From assembly GCA_018398765.1 (NCBI GenBank), contig JAHBMJ010001169.1:7641-34581 (forward strand): a DNA stretch of 26,941 nucleotides. The letters run 5' to 3'. This DNA comes from Chromera velia (Eukaryota; Sar; Chromeraceae). The translations under genes were made by a program, and so were the position numbers. The notes under the pieces are model-generated. The model saw only the letters and a program-made list of their open reading frames with translations. It was not told where the DNA came from and did no database searches. Positions 8,556 to 20,500 of the stretch are shown here, one piece after another; the stretch's first letter is position 1; each line of letters begins with the position of its first letter.

Positions 8556-9376
8556 GATTTAACACAGTAACTTTAATATAAATAGCCAAGCTCGAAATTA
8601 TAACTAAGCCCGGCCGAAGACTTGCACTGGCAGTCAATACGATGGCAGCTATTATAGTCTGTCAGTATCGATCAATCGAGTCGAAATATAGTCGCCGTCA
8701 CTCTCTGCCATGTTTCTGGAGTAACTGACGTATCATTCTTTTTTTCTTTTTTAAAATGCCAGTGATGATGATATGTCATGATAATTTCTCGTCGATCTCA
8801 CCGATCCTGGGCTGATCACATCGAACAAACGCGGCCGAGCAAAGGGCTGGACAACGCGCCAACCAGCACGAATTTAACGTCGAATTAATTGAGAGAACGA
8901 TTTCGATTTTCTACATTGTTTGTGAATCGTCTGCAACCAAAGGCAGACGCAAGAACAGAAAACTGTACGAAAGAATCCGCAGATGGATGTATTCTCTCAG
9001 GGAGAGAATGTAAGCTGGGCCGATCCTGTGCAGTACACGTCAGAGTCGATCGCTCGGTCAATAAGCCGATGCACTCAACAGGAGAATGCACGCTCTTGTC
9101 GTCAAGGACTGACATTTAAATCGTCACAGACCCTTGCACAAATGAACTGATCTGTATTGGGGCTGTACGAGCATGCAGGTGTCCTGCCTGCCTACCTGCC
9201 AGAAGCAGGTGTGTGGTCACATCGAATCCTCAACTGCTTCTTTATATTGAGGTCTCCTGCATGACTTGCATAGATGTCTCCCTTTTCCTCTCTCTGTGTA
9301 CTGTTGGTCGTTGACTGGTTGGCTGGTGATCAGAACCAGGCGACTGTCTGTCTGCCTCCTCCCTCTCTCCCCTTAG

Positions 9377-9505
9377 ATGAGTGACAAAGACAGCCTGACA
9401 AGTCTGATCGAGGACAATTTGCCAACCAATAAACTGACGTCTCGATCGACAGCATTAAGAGAGGAAGGATCTATATGTACACCCCGAGCTGCCTGCCAAC
9501 ATTGA
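9377..9505 (+). CDS. Speculative exon starting with ATG after a strong acceptor
   Basis: A pyrimidine tract CTCCCTCTCTCCCCTTAG ends right before ATG at 9377. The frame codes for 42 residues beginning MSDKDSLTSLIEDNLPTNKL, which looks like a soluble protein N-terminus with a short amphipathic stretch, and ends at TGA 9503-9505. No good donor is present in the frame (GTACAC at about 9477 is the best), and no continuation was found. It may be chance. Confidence 0.2.
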   Translation: MSDKDSLTSLIEDNLPTNKLTSRSTALREEGSICTPRAACQH

Positions 9506-10442
9506 CCGACCTGACGGAACAAATTTGTTTCTCACACCCTAGCTTTGCACATCCTTCTGCCTGCTCCGCTAACTCCCTCCCTCTTTCTGCCCAGCCTTGC
9601 ATCACCCTGAATTGAGGACAGGCCGGCCCCAGAAAGTGATCGAGTGCATGCCGACTCACTTTCGTTTCACCTCAAACCTCCAGATTGCCCAACCTACCCG
9701 AGGCACTCACCTAATTGAAGCCTCCCTGTGTGTCCTGTGTTAAAGGCTCTCGCCTCTCCTCCACTGAAATGGAATTCATGTTTTTCCATGTACACCGTGT
9801 TTGACCGACACCTTGTCTGCCTGCCCAGTGTGTCTCTGCATGATTTCAGAAATGGCCATTCACAAAGTCGTGCACCTGCATTTCCGCCACGAATTCGGTG
9901 CCCGCCCCAATTGAGACAGACATGCATTGGGCACAGAGAGAGAAGACAGAAAGTAAGAAAAGACGACAGAGAGGCAGCAAAGCAGAATGAACTCAAAAGT
10001 ACAGAAAGAATTAATTTATCGAGTACAGAAAATCACCCTCCGAACCCTCCTCCCGTTTTTACATTCGCCTCTTCCTTCACACTGCTGACGCGGACTCACT
10101 CCCTAACCCTGAAGACTCGATCCAAGGAGATCCCCCCACCATGAACCTGATTGATACACCTCTTAATCGTGTCGTCTCTCTCCTCTAGCGACAGACAGTA
10201 CAGGTAGATACAGATACACGCAGACCAAGTGCCGTCGCACCCAATCATGCCAAGCTTCCCTCCTTCCATTTTCCCTTGTCCTCTTCCTCCAAACTTATTA
10301 GGGCAGTCTGCCTTCACCGTCCTTCTCTTTTTGTGCTCCACTCTTTGTTGAATCCGGAATGCTCCAGGAAGAGGGGGGCGCAGGAGAGGGGCAACACGGA
10401 CAGAATGTTCAGAAGAAGAAAAATGAGAGGAGGATCAAGGCA

Positions 10443-10460
10443 GGTGGGTGGGTGGGTGGG
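10443..10460 (+). repeat. G-quadruplex motif
   Basis: Four GGG runs separated by single T residues (GGGTGGGTGGGTGGG at 10446-10460). This is the canonical sequence of a very stable parallel quadruplex on the plus strand. It lies in a region without a supported gene, so a role is not implied. Confidence 0.8.
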
Positions 10461-11321
10461 CAAAAAAAGTCTGGCTCCTAGGAGTTCAGCCAGAGCCCTC
10501 CCCGCCCGGTCAATCAGTCATCCAACCAATGGAGCGTTCACTCTGCCAACACCATGTGCAGAGAAAAAGAAAGAGAGAACGGAGGGGAAAGACTCTCTGT
10601 CATAAAGAATTCGTACATAGAGAAACAAACAAAGAAAGAAAGAAAAATAGGTGGAGACAGAAGAACTGAATTATTTCCCACCGTCCCAAATGCGGACTAT
10701 ACGCACAGCCATGCATGCAGGGGAAGAGACAGAGAAAGAGGAATAAACGAAGCAACCATGCTAGTGGGATGAATAAGTAGCGCAAGGCACGAATTTGATT
10801 AGCTTCTCAAAATCCCCCCTCCCCCCGGTCATCTATCGTGTCACCCCCCCTTTTTCCTTCTTTTCCCGTCCCGTCTTCAGTGTCTGTATCAGGCTAAGAA
10901 CCAGAAAGCCAAGCACATGCGTGGACAGAAAGAAAGATAGATAGAAAGAAAGAAGACGACTGAACATCAATGCCGAGCAACAGCAGGTGAGACACTCTTC
11001 TAAAAAGCCATCAGGGGTCATCAGTTGATTGCAGCCGGCGTGGGTTGTCCTTCATTCTTTGTCTTCGCCTCCATCTCCGTCTTTCTACTCGAGTCAAAAA
11101 AACACACAACACCACACAGTGAAGGTTGGCAGGCAGCAAATTGACGAAGGTCATTGAAGAAAGACGATGGATGGAGCAATCGAATTACAGAGACACACGA
11201 GAAGTAGAGGTGGGGAAGGGAAGACGGAGAAAGAAAGAAAGGGGCTACATGCACAGAGGAACCCCTGCCGGCCCCATTCGTCCTTCCCTACAATCTCCTT
11301 CCTCAGTCTGTTTTCACAGTT

Positions 11322-11358
11322 CACACACACATACACACACACGCGCGCGCGCACACAT
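11322..11358. repeat. CA/CG dinucleotide microsatellite
   Basis: Alternating purine-pyrimidine tract of CA units passing into CG units (ACGCGCGCGCGC) and back to CACACA. This is a sequence type prone to Z-DNA and slippage. Confidence 0.85.
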
Positions 11359-12543
11359 GAACATACGCCTCTGTTTGTTCCCTTCTAGCGGTGTACAGGC
11401 ATTTTCAGAAGACCCAGCCTTCTCCTTACCCCTGCACTCTCGATTACCCCCCTCTCTCCCCGCACCTGCCGGTAGTCAAGCCCGGAAAGGAAATGTCTCT
11501 CTCTCCCTCTTGCTCACTCTCTGCATGCGTGAATGTACGCGGACCGCTCTGAAAGGAAAGGAGGTACCCCAACAAACCGAAGGTATCCATCCATCCATCC
11601 ATCCATTCAAATACGTTCTTCCCTCACCTTACCTTCTGTCTGTTCTACCCAGAGGGAGGGAGGGAGGAAGGAGCTCCTATCTATGCATCTGTTGCGGGAA
11701 GACGGGAAGGAAGCATGCGCCTTCGGATCCCTTCCCTTCGCTCCCGATGTATGCATGCCCCCTTCATTCGATCAGCAGCGCAGGAGAGCAACTGCTCACT
11801 CACTCACTGTCAGGAAGGAAGAAGGGGCAGACGAGAAGGCAGTCAGGGCAGAGGAAAAGAAGCAAAGAAGAAAAGAGACGCTTGCACATACAGACACATA
11901 CATACACCGGAATGGACTCGTGAGGTAGTCAGGCAGGGAGAGAAGCTTGAAGACGGGGGAGAAGAAGAGAGAGAGTACGATCAAGTCACGACGCACACGC
12001 GTATGAACGAAAGAAAACACATATGCAGCAGACACACAGGGAGGGGAGACAGACGCATGCACAAACCTGCATGCATGTGTGGACCCGACCCGAACATGTC
12101 ATTCATTCATTAGATCGTTTCTTCCGTTTGCGAAAAAGTCAAGTACAGATCGAAGGAAGCGATGCTACTGAGACAGGCAAGCCGGTCAGCGAAATAGCAA
12201 CTATCCTTCCTCGTCATTTTACTTCTTTTCTCTTCTTTCCGGTTCGTTTCATCGATCGATTGCAGTCAAGATCGAGATAGGGAGACATCGACGGACCGAG
12301 GAAAAGAAAATGAAGAGAGAGAGGAGAAGGATAAAAAAGTTTGAATGCCTCTCCCTCGTTGGTAACCTCTTCCTCTCACCCTACTTTTCTGCTTAAAACG
12401 CCTTCGTTTTCGAATTCAATTCCTTCACATGCCTGAGTATTTCTCCATTTCTCTCTCTTTTTGGAGTGGCTTTTTTCTTCTGTTTCCATGCACGCTTACA
12501 TACATGAAAAATTCAATGAAAGTCTCCCTCCCTCCCTCGGTAA

Positions 12544-12722
12544 TCCTCTTTGGGTGCGAGAGACAGAAAGAGAAAGAAAGAATGAACACACGAACGAAAA
12601 AAGATCAGTCAGTCAGCCAGCCATCCCCGACGCGAATTTGCATGAGTTTCTTTCATTTCGAAAGTGAGACAGACAGACAATTGAAGGAAGCTCTCTCTGC
12701 AGTCCTCTTTGGGTGCGAGAGA
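12544..12722 (+). repeat. Duplicated 20-mer TCCTCTTTGGGTGCGAGAGA
   Basis: The word occurs at 12544-12563 and again at 12703-12722, 159 bp apart. Each is followed by purine-rich sequence and a second shared word CGAAAAAAGAT (12594-12604, 12736-12746). The offset is a multiple of three, so the plus frame 12429-12776 reads LFGCER twice. An old local duplication is likely; coding is doubtful. Confidence 0.6.
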
Positions 12723-13063
12723 AGGGAAGAATTAACGAAAAAAGATGTATGGTCGGTCACGTTGCCTGCCGATTAGAAAGAAGGGAAGGACTTTCTTGTT
12801 TTCTCGGACGTCCCCTTTCTCGAAGAGAGACGACAAGGACAACCAACAGAGGGGGGGGAAGAGTGAGAGATGAATCAAATACAGATGATATACAGTAGAG
12901 ACAGAGAGAGGTGGGTTCATTCATCTCTCTTCTTTTTCATTCACTGAAGAGAGGAAAACAGAAATTCAAAAAAGTTATTCTTGCAAGACCTGTGGATAGA
13001 TGCAAGGAAGCTGCTTCCTTTTGTCAATCGCTTGATTGACGCACGCCCTCTCTGTCGCCCACA

Positions 13064-13069
13064 TTTATT
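13064..13069 (-). terminator. Possible polyadenylation signal AATAAA
   Basis: AATAAA on the minus strand, about 100 bases after the TAA of the exon pair at 13418-13169, a reasonable distance for a 3' UTR. The hexamer alone is weak evidence, as such words occur by chance in AT-rich DNA. Confidence 0.35.
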
Positions 13070-13168
13070 TTTTTTTTCTCTCTCTCTCTCTCCCCCTTGA
13101 TTGCATGCCTCCTGCGTACATTTACCTTCAAAGAGACCTAATGGAATGGCGACCTCTCCACCACCACC

Positions 13169-13418
13169 TTATTCATCACCAGCCACGGTTGCACGCTGAC
13201 TCCTTACAAGAAAAGAGAAAGCAATGCAGATTCGGTAACACAGGTAATTAAGGGCAGTGGAGAGGAGAGGGAAGACGACTCGATCAAGCTATCATCTCCC
13301 CCCCAGCAATGATCTTACGTACCTTGTTTGTTCTGACATGTTGGCTGCCTGTATGGCAGCTAGTAAAATTGTATGTCTTGGGAAAGTGACACAGAAAGAG
13401 TCACTGTGATGGACAAAT
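13169..13418 (-). CDS. Two candidate 3'-terminal exons, product unknown
   Basis: Exon a (13418-13323) follows CTTTGCCTCTCCAG and ends at a textbook donor, AACAAG then GTACGTAAG. Of its three frames only one is open. It encodes FVHHSDSFCVTFPRHTILL and AAIQAANMSEQT and leaves two bases. After a 120-bp intron ending in TTTCTCTTTTCTTGTAAG, exon b (13202-13169) continues in that frame for ten codons to SQRATVAGDE and a TAA stop. The match of phase across the junction is good support. Exon a needs two carried-in bases. The upstream large gene ends in TAG at 14199; only a weak donor inside its last exon (ACAGA then GTCCAG) would fit this phase. So these exons may be an alternative 3' end of that gene or belong to another transcript. 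No family is recognised. Confidence 0.45.
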
Positions 13419-14198
13419 CTGGAGAGGCAAAGGAGCAAACGGGCAGGGCCGAAGAAGACCAAGGAGGTCGTCTTGCCTTCACAGAGATATGCAGTCAAGA
13501 GGAAGCTTCTGGAAGGAATTCTTTCTCTCTCTGTCTATTGCATCGTCGACACCCCGGCCCATCCCTCCGCTCGAGGCCAACACCCCACCCCCCCGGCCCC
13601 TCCCCCCCGTGTATCGTTCTTTCTTTCTTCCTTCATGTATGTATTCTGTACGCTTCACACGCCCGCAAGCAACATTGGTGAACGAATTCTTAATATTAGT
13701 AGAAACACTGGCATGTCGGTTGAACGAGGGGAGAAAGAACACAGATAAATAGAAAGATGTGCGCGGCATGGAGAGCAGAGGAGATGATGAATCGCCCACC
13801 CGCCCATGCATGCACATACCCTAGGCAGCAAAGGAAGGGAGGTATGGTCGGTTGTTCGACAGACAACGAATTAGAGAGAGACGTCGGCTGCACACGAAAA
13901 GAAAGTAAAACTCTCCCATTCCTTCCTCTTTTCCTTCCTTCTCCGCATCTTTTTCTGTATTTCTAAGCCGCCAATTCTCACTTCTTCGTTCACCTCATGC
14001 CTCTTTGAATAAATGAATTCTCGTTTAATTACGTCCCCTACGGTGACTCTTCCCCCTTCCCTTCGTTGCGTGGGTCATTCACAGAACCATCGACCTCTTC
14101 CCCCCCCCTCCCCCTTCTCATCTCTCGTACCGGCCCATGCAGGGACGCACTTTGCCTGCCTGCCAGCATGCTGGTTCAGTTCAACTTCCCAATTTGGC

Positions 14199-15182
14199 CT
14201 AAGGTTGGGCCTGAGAGCTGCTGCCCACAACTGCAGCAGTGGAAACCGTAGCAGGCCCCCCCCTCTCCCTGACCTCCGCTGCGACCTCTACGGTCTCCTG
14301 TGTGGTCGCAGAGCCCAGTGGGTGGTCGTGGATGTGCCTGGACTCTGTGAACGCTGCCGCGAGTGCGCAGGGAGACGGCGAGGGAGTCGGGGAAATTCCT
14401 GAGCGAGGAGGCAGGGACGGGGCACACAGATCGGTGAGCCTGTCTCCTCTCGAGGACGCGTCCCCAAGTCCGATTTGTCTTGATGCGTCTGTGCCCGTCT
14501 CCCTCTCAAGAGACGCAGACAGGGAAGAAGAGGAGGACGGTGCTCTCTGGACAAGGGGCACTGGCTGCTTCCCTGGTCCGAGGTTGGAAGCTGGCGTCGG
14601 AGCGGCTGGGGAGGCGCGGACAGAGGATGCAGAGGACGCCGAGGGAACAACTAGAGAGGGATGAGGTGCTGCTGAGGGTGGGATAGAAAGAGGGTGGACT
14701 TGTTGGGAGGGGGGAGGGGCGTTCGGTTTTCTTCCTCCTCCTGAAGAGAGAGAGGACTCCAAGAGAGACGACGTGACCGTCCGGGCATAAGGAACTCTGT
14801 TGGGAATTGGATTCATTCGCATGTGGGCAGGGGGGCCTGAGAGGGCACTCGGGCCCAGTTGTCTCATGCCTGCAGAGAGAGAAGAGAGGCAAGCAAACAG
14901 AATTAAGGGCTTGCAAAGAGGGCAACAACCCAGGTATGCGGACGGGCCAAGGGAGAATGCATATGCATAGTCCCTTCCTCTTCATTTCTTTCTTTTCGGT
15001 TGTGTGTGTAAACGCTGTTCTCGAGCAGAAAGAACTGATAGAGAGGGAGGAGAAGGAAAGCCCAACAAGAGAGAACCAAAAGAAAGAAAGAAAGAAAGAA
15101 GAGAAAGAAAGAAAAGAAAGAAAAGAAAGAAAGAAAGAAAAGAAAGAAAAGAAGAAAAGAAAGAAAGAAAGAAAGAAAGAAA

Positions 15183-15214
<32 letters not shown>

Positions 15215-17503
15215 AGAAAGAAAGAAAGAAAGAAAGAAAAGAAAGAAAGGAAGAAAGAAAGGAAGAAAAGAAAGAAAGAAAGAAAGAAAGGAAAGAATGT
15301 TCTTCCTATGGTGTTTGAAATATTCGAATGAGGACAAGTAGTTCTCAGTCTCTCCCTTTCCTTAGAATTTATTCCCTTTTTTTCTTCCTCCTTCCCTTCC
15401 TCTGTGACCGAACTGCTGCTGAGCTTGAGCATGTTGCCAAGTGAGATCATGGCTGGGAGAAGGGGGTGTATAAATCAGTGAGTGAGTGAGTGATTGATTT
15501 ACCTTTCAGAGTGAGGGCGGTCGTCGTTGGGTGGTTGGAAGTGGACGAAGAGGGGGATGGGGTACCTCCACCTGTGCCTGAACCTGCACACACACGCGCA
15601 GACAGACAGACGGAGAAAGAGAGAGGCAGGTTGTGGTTTGTCATCGTTCTCAGATCGAAAAGACAACCAACGAACAGCTCCTTGCGAGCACAGAGACAAC
15701 AGAGTCTCTCTCAATCACTCATCGACAACGATGGAAACAGAAGTCTCTCAGCCAAAATGCAGAATGAAGTGGAGGGAATAAATAAAGAGAGGAAGCGAGT
15801 TGACAGACGGAGCCGGTCCCTTTTCTCTTCCCCTTTGTAGCAGCGCCCCAACCTCACCTCTGTGTCCGGATCTCATCATGGCAGCAGATCCGGAAGAAGC
15901 CGAGGAAGAAGACGAAGAGAAAGCCCCTGCCAAGTTCAGATGGAGACCCTGGGAGGCCGGGGGAGGGGATTGACCACTGTCCCTTCCCAACTCCCCGCCT
16001 GTGCGGCGTCTCTCCTCTCCCTCACGCCCCCCCAGAGAAGCGGTAGAAGAATCACTGGGAGCAGGAGGAGAGGGGTTCTGATCCTGCTGCTGCTGCTGCT
16101 GCACGAGTGGAGGAGGGGAAGGACCGACCGGCCGCCCGGTCATTGCCTGGGTCAGGGAGAGGAGAGTACTATTGCTACTGCTGCTGCTGCTACCCATTGT
16201 GTGCAGCCCTGTCCGAGTCGTGGTCATAGGAGGGGGGGAAGATCGGCCGGCTGGTGCTGCAGAGGCAGCAGGCGCTTTGCCTTTGCCTCCTCCACGCCCT
16301 GCTGCTGTGAGACCCTCGAGAGGAAAGAGGTGAGTGCCTCCCCCGGCAAGTCTCTGTGTACCGTTTTGCGGTTGTTGCAGAAGCTGCTGAGAGACCGAAA
16401 GGGGAGACTGGTGAGATCCTTGAGGTGACATCCGACGCGCGCCTGCACCGGCAGTGACTGCAGACGGGAGAACTGCGGTCAACAGCGAAGTGCCGCCAGA
16501 AATTCGCTTACCGGGACGTGCAGCGAGAAGCTGCATGGAAGACTGCTGTTGTGGGTGGAAAGAGGAAGACGAAGAGGCAGCTGCACTGGAAGGAGACGGC
16601 CCCGGAAAGCGAAAACCTCCTCCCACAGCGGCCGCTCCTGTCAGGGGTGATGCGGCAGGAGAGCCTCTGCTGATCACCCCCCCGTCAAGTCCCCTCGGCG
16701 AGCTCTGATCAGTCAGAGCCGCCCCTGTTGCCGTTCCCCCATTTACTCCCTCTGCACCCCCACTGGGCGAAGACAAAAAGAGGGAAGCCGAAGAAGATGA
16801 CATTGGGTCTTTATTGAACTCAAACCCAAACCCCGTCAGGGGACTGCAAGCAGAAGCCCCTCCTGTACTCCTCGAGTTCCCCCCCCCCCGTGTGCTCTCG
16901 TCACCCCACCCTGCAGCAGCTGCACTGTTGAGAATATGGTCAGAGGGGCCGGAGGGAGCCAGCCTGATCTGCTGGATCGAGATCATCCCCTTCACAACAC
17001 CCCCCCCTTTCCCCCCCCTTGTACAAGCAGGGCCTCCCCCACACTGCAGGGACCCGGCAAGGTTCCGGAACGTCCCTGCATGTGGAAAAAGAAAGAAAGG
17101 AGGGAAGGAAGAACACGATGGCTGTTTATGATCCAAGCCAAATGTGAATAGCTCTTCACAGCAATAAAGAGAGAACGGGCACCATTCGAATGCACATGTA
17201 CGGACAGCACATGTACAGACAGCAACTGTCAAATTGAAGAAACCTGTCTCTTAGCAAGGCATATAAACGCGTGCATCGAAGTGAAGGACAGCCACAGACT
17301 CAAAAGGACCCTCTCCTTTCCTTTCCTTTCCTTTCCTTTACGACAAATGCGGAGGGACGCGGAAGGGAAAAGACGAGAGAGAACAGAGAGGAGGAGAAGG
17401 CCAGACACCCAGCAGACCGACCAAAAGCTTTCCGACAACCATGCCCGCACGTACAGATATGATATGCTAGTTTTCCCTACAACACAAGCCAGAGAGAGAG
17501 AGG

Positions 17504-17535
<32 letters not shown>

Positions 17536-20500
17536 CGGAGAGAGAAAAAGAGATCACTAGCTGACCTGTCCCGAGACCCTGCTGGTTGCTGCCTGCCCCC
17601 GAGTTCAATGCAGCCTGAGGAAGACTCAAATGAGGAATCGAGTCAACGGAACTCCCTCCAGCCATCGCAGCTTCTACACCAGATGAGGGGGCGGAGGGGG
17701 AACACGATGGCACCCCCCCCCCACTTCTCAGGACTGCAGACAGGCTGGCTCCTGCTGAGGCGAGCAACTGACTCCCCTCCGGACTGCCCTTGATTGGAGG
17801 GTGCCGAGGGGACGGGCCCGTCTTGCCCCCATGCATCCCGGGAGACGGAGAAGGAGACGGTCCCCCCCCTGCACCTCCCCCCCCCTGTGCGCCCTTGATT
17901 GGAGGGTACTGAGGGGAAGCACCCTTGATAAGGGGGTATTTGGGAGACGCCCATTTGGCTGGGTTGACTTTGGGGGCGTGGGGGGCGAAGGGGGCTCTGC
18001 CTGGGCAGGCCGATGCAGAGGCAGAAGCACAAGAAGCAGAGGAAGAGGAAGAAGAGCTTTGGGGGGCCTTGTGCCAAGCTGATGACGCTGATGATGCAGT
18101 GGCGGTTGTGATCGGGGGGGGTTTGTGGAAGTTCTGCAGATGCAGTGGAAGGCCATGAAAGCTGCTTGCTTGGGCGGTGGAGGTGGAGTAGGCGAAAGGG
18201 GGGTGGTGTTGCATTTGCAATGACGGCGAGGCGAGACGGAGCGCCGCGAGGCCCGACACGGTGGGACGTGGCGGGCGTTCTGCTTGCGCCCTCTCTCCCG
18301 CTAATAGAGAGAGAGCTCTTGCCTTGGCTTTGGCAGACATTCCAGCAGAAAGAGCCTTTGCAGAACGCGGAGCCCCGTCGGGGGTTTTCTTGGAGGCGCG
18401 TGCCTTGGCTTTTGGTCTTGCTGCTGTCTGGCTTTCTGACGGAATAGGGGGCAGTCCTGTCCCAGATGTGAGAGGAGGCTGTTGCTGCTGCTGCTGTTGT
18501 TTCTTTGACCTCGGTTTTGGCGCTTTCTTGATCACCTTCTTCCCCTGTTTGCTGCTGCCTGTCTGCCCCTGAAGCATTTCTGTTGGAGAGAAGGGCTTCA
18601 GTGCGACCTGGACATGGTCCAGCTTTACAATGGGGATATGGACCTTGGGAAGGTGGAAACACGGATGGTTGTTGGAGTGATACTGGAGTGAAGAGGGGGA
18701 AGAAGAAGAAGAAAAGGAGAAACCGTTCGGGCTTCCCTCTCCCCCGCATGGCGGGGTTGTCTGCTTCCTCTTCCGTCCTCCCCCACTTGCACCCCCCCTT
18801 CCTCCCCTCCCTCCTCTGCCCCCCCGACGCTTTCCAGTTCCCCCCCTTCCTGCTTCAGCAGCAGCAGGGGGAGATCCTCCAGATGCAGTGGTCTTCTCGT
18901 CACACCCCTCATGCCCCCCTGCTCCTGCGAGTTTGCTTGTCTGCAAAGAGTGACGACGTGCGAGCTTATCGAGACCCATATCCTCGTCGTCGTCCTCCTC
19001 GAGTAAACCGAACGCTTTCACATCGAGGGGGAGAGAAACTGGGTGGGGTTCAGTTGACAACTTTGCCTTCAACAAAGACACACGATCGACGCCACTTTGC
19101 CTGCCTCCCCTGCCCCTTCCGGATGCTCGACCTCCCCTTCCTCTTGAAACAAACACAGGTGGTGCGTCTCCCTTCCCCTTCTTCCCCTTCCCCACCTCAT
19201 TCGTGTTTCCAATATCCTTCAACACCCTCCTCTGTCCTCCTGCAACCACCTCACTACTTTCCGACTTTCCCTTTCTTCTTTCCCTTCCTCTCTCTGCAGG
19301 CTTGAGCGCAGCAGACACAGACGCAACACCCCCGCGTCTCCCCCGTGTCCGTGCACCAGCTTGCTGCTGAGGACCGGCACCCTCTGCGGGCTTTACTCGA
19401 GAGCGCTTGGCGGCAGCTGCCGCATTTCTCGCATTAGCTCGGCCCCGAGTGTCCATTTTCCGGACACGGGCGTCGGGAGAGAGCACGCCAAAATAGAATT
19501 TCCAGGAGGAACACCGGAGACGTCTCTCGTACCCCTTCCTGTCCTTTTTGGCAAAACGGAGAGCGACCAGCCTCCCAAACCTGTCTCTCTTCACCACCAC
19601 CCTCTGACCGTGCGCGTTCAACCGAAGTTCGTGACACGTCACCGAGTTCTGAATGAACTCGTGAAGAGTCACAGAAGACATTACGCTGTCCTGGCCATCC
19701 GAGACATGTGCTGAACAGAGCTGCAGGCAGGAAGACAGACCGACAGACACACAGGTTGGGAAGCAGGAAAGGTGTCTCTCTTTAAAAGCAGGGTTGAAGC
19801 CAGAAACAGCTGAGTTGAGAGCACGACGCAAAGATTGTACGCGCAACCCAGAACCCGCAAGCGACCCGCCCATGCAGGCCAAGAGAGATGAGGCTCCTTC
19901 CTTCCTTCCTACCGTAGTCAGTATGAATGATTCATTTTCTCTTGGCCGTTTTCTCTGTTTTTCCTTCTTGCTTCTCATCTACTCGCAAAGTCAGACAGGC
20001 ACACAGAGTGAGAGACCCAATCAGCCGTCACACCTCCACGCACCAAAGTTGCCATCTCCTTCAACGTGGATTTCGCCTACGCACTGTAAACCTTGTGATA
20101 TGCTACCACCTCATCAAAACAATTTTCTATGTTCAACTGACCTCCAGGAAAACCGACAGTTCCCTCAGGGTGAAGTCCACAGCCCCCCCACAGGGTTCCT
20201 TCTCAGGCACAACGAATGCCACCCGAATGCCCCTCAGGCTCTCCACTGTCGATGTGCCGAAGTCAAGAAAGAAGTACGGAACGAACAGAGCGTCCTCAGC
20301 AGACGTTGGCGGCAGATCACCGCCCGACGATGCGGGTGACGAAGACGAAGAAGAAGAAGATGCGGCTGCTCCAATCTCTCCCCACCCCGAAGGCAAGGCT
20401 GCCGTCTCCCCGTTCCCTCTACATGCAGCAGGCGCAGATGCAGAAGACGTGGAGGGACGTCTGCACAGGGCCGCACTGAAATTCCCCGACCCGTCAGCGT

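Larger units (their letters stand above)
8556..13044. other. Long stretch without a supported gene; simple repeats and purine/pyrimidine-rich sequence
   Basis: Open frames here occur on both strands over the same bases, are rich in Lys/Arg/Glu on one strand and Ser/Phe/Leu on the other, and owe their length to purine-rich strands with few stops. Microsatellites are frequent: GAAA at 10622-10648, CA/CG at 11322-11358, CCAT at 11585-11606, and short GA and CT runs. Plausible acceptor-like sites occur (for example before 9377, 11400 and 12703), but I could not connect them to donors in frame. It may include introns or untranslated parts of a gene, or be intergenic. Confidence 0.5.

Noticed and set aside
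8885-9119. Nearly co-extensive 76-codon frames on both strands
   Set aside because: Mutual shadows of one stretch low in stop words; neither has splice or start context, and the peptides look random.
10276-10772. Several overlapping plus frames of 70-110 codons
   Set aside because: Purine-rich sequence with GAAA repeats and the quadruplex motif; no splice support.
11126-11923. 265-codon plus-strand frame
   Set aside because: It runs straight through CA/CG and CCAT microsatellites and purine-rich sequence; composition follows the simple repeats, and good internal acceptor sites suggest non-coding sequence.
14903-15450. Long frames of repeated FFLSF or KERKK in both orientations
   Set aside because: They are translations of the GAAA/TTTC microsatellite in intron 6 and have no codon or protein character.
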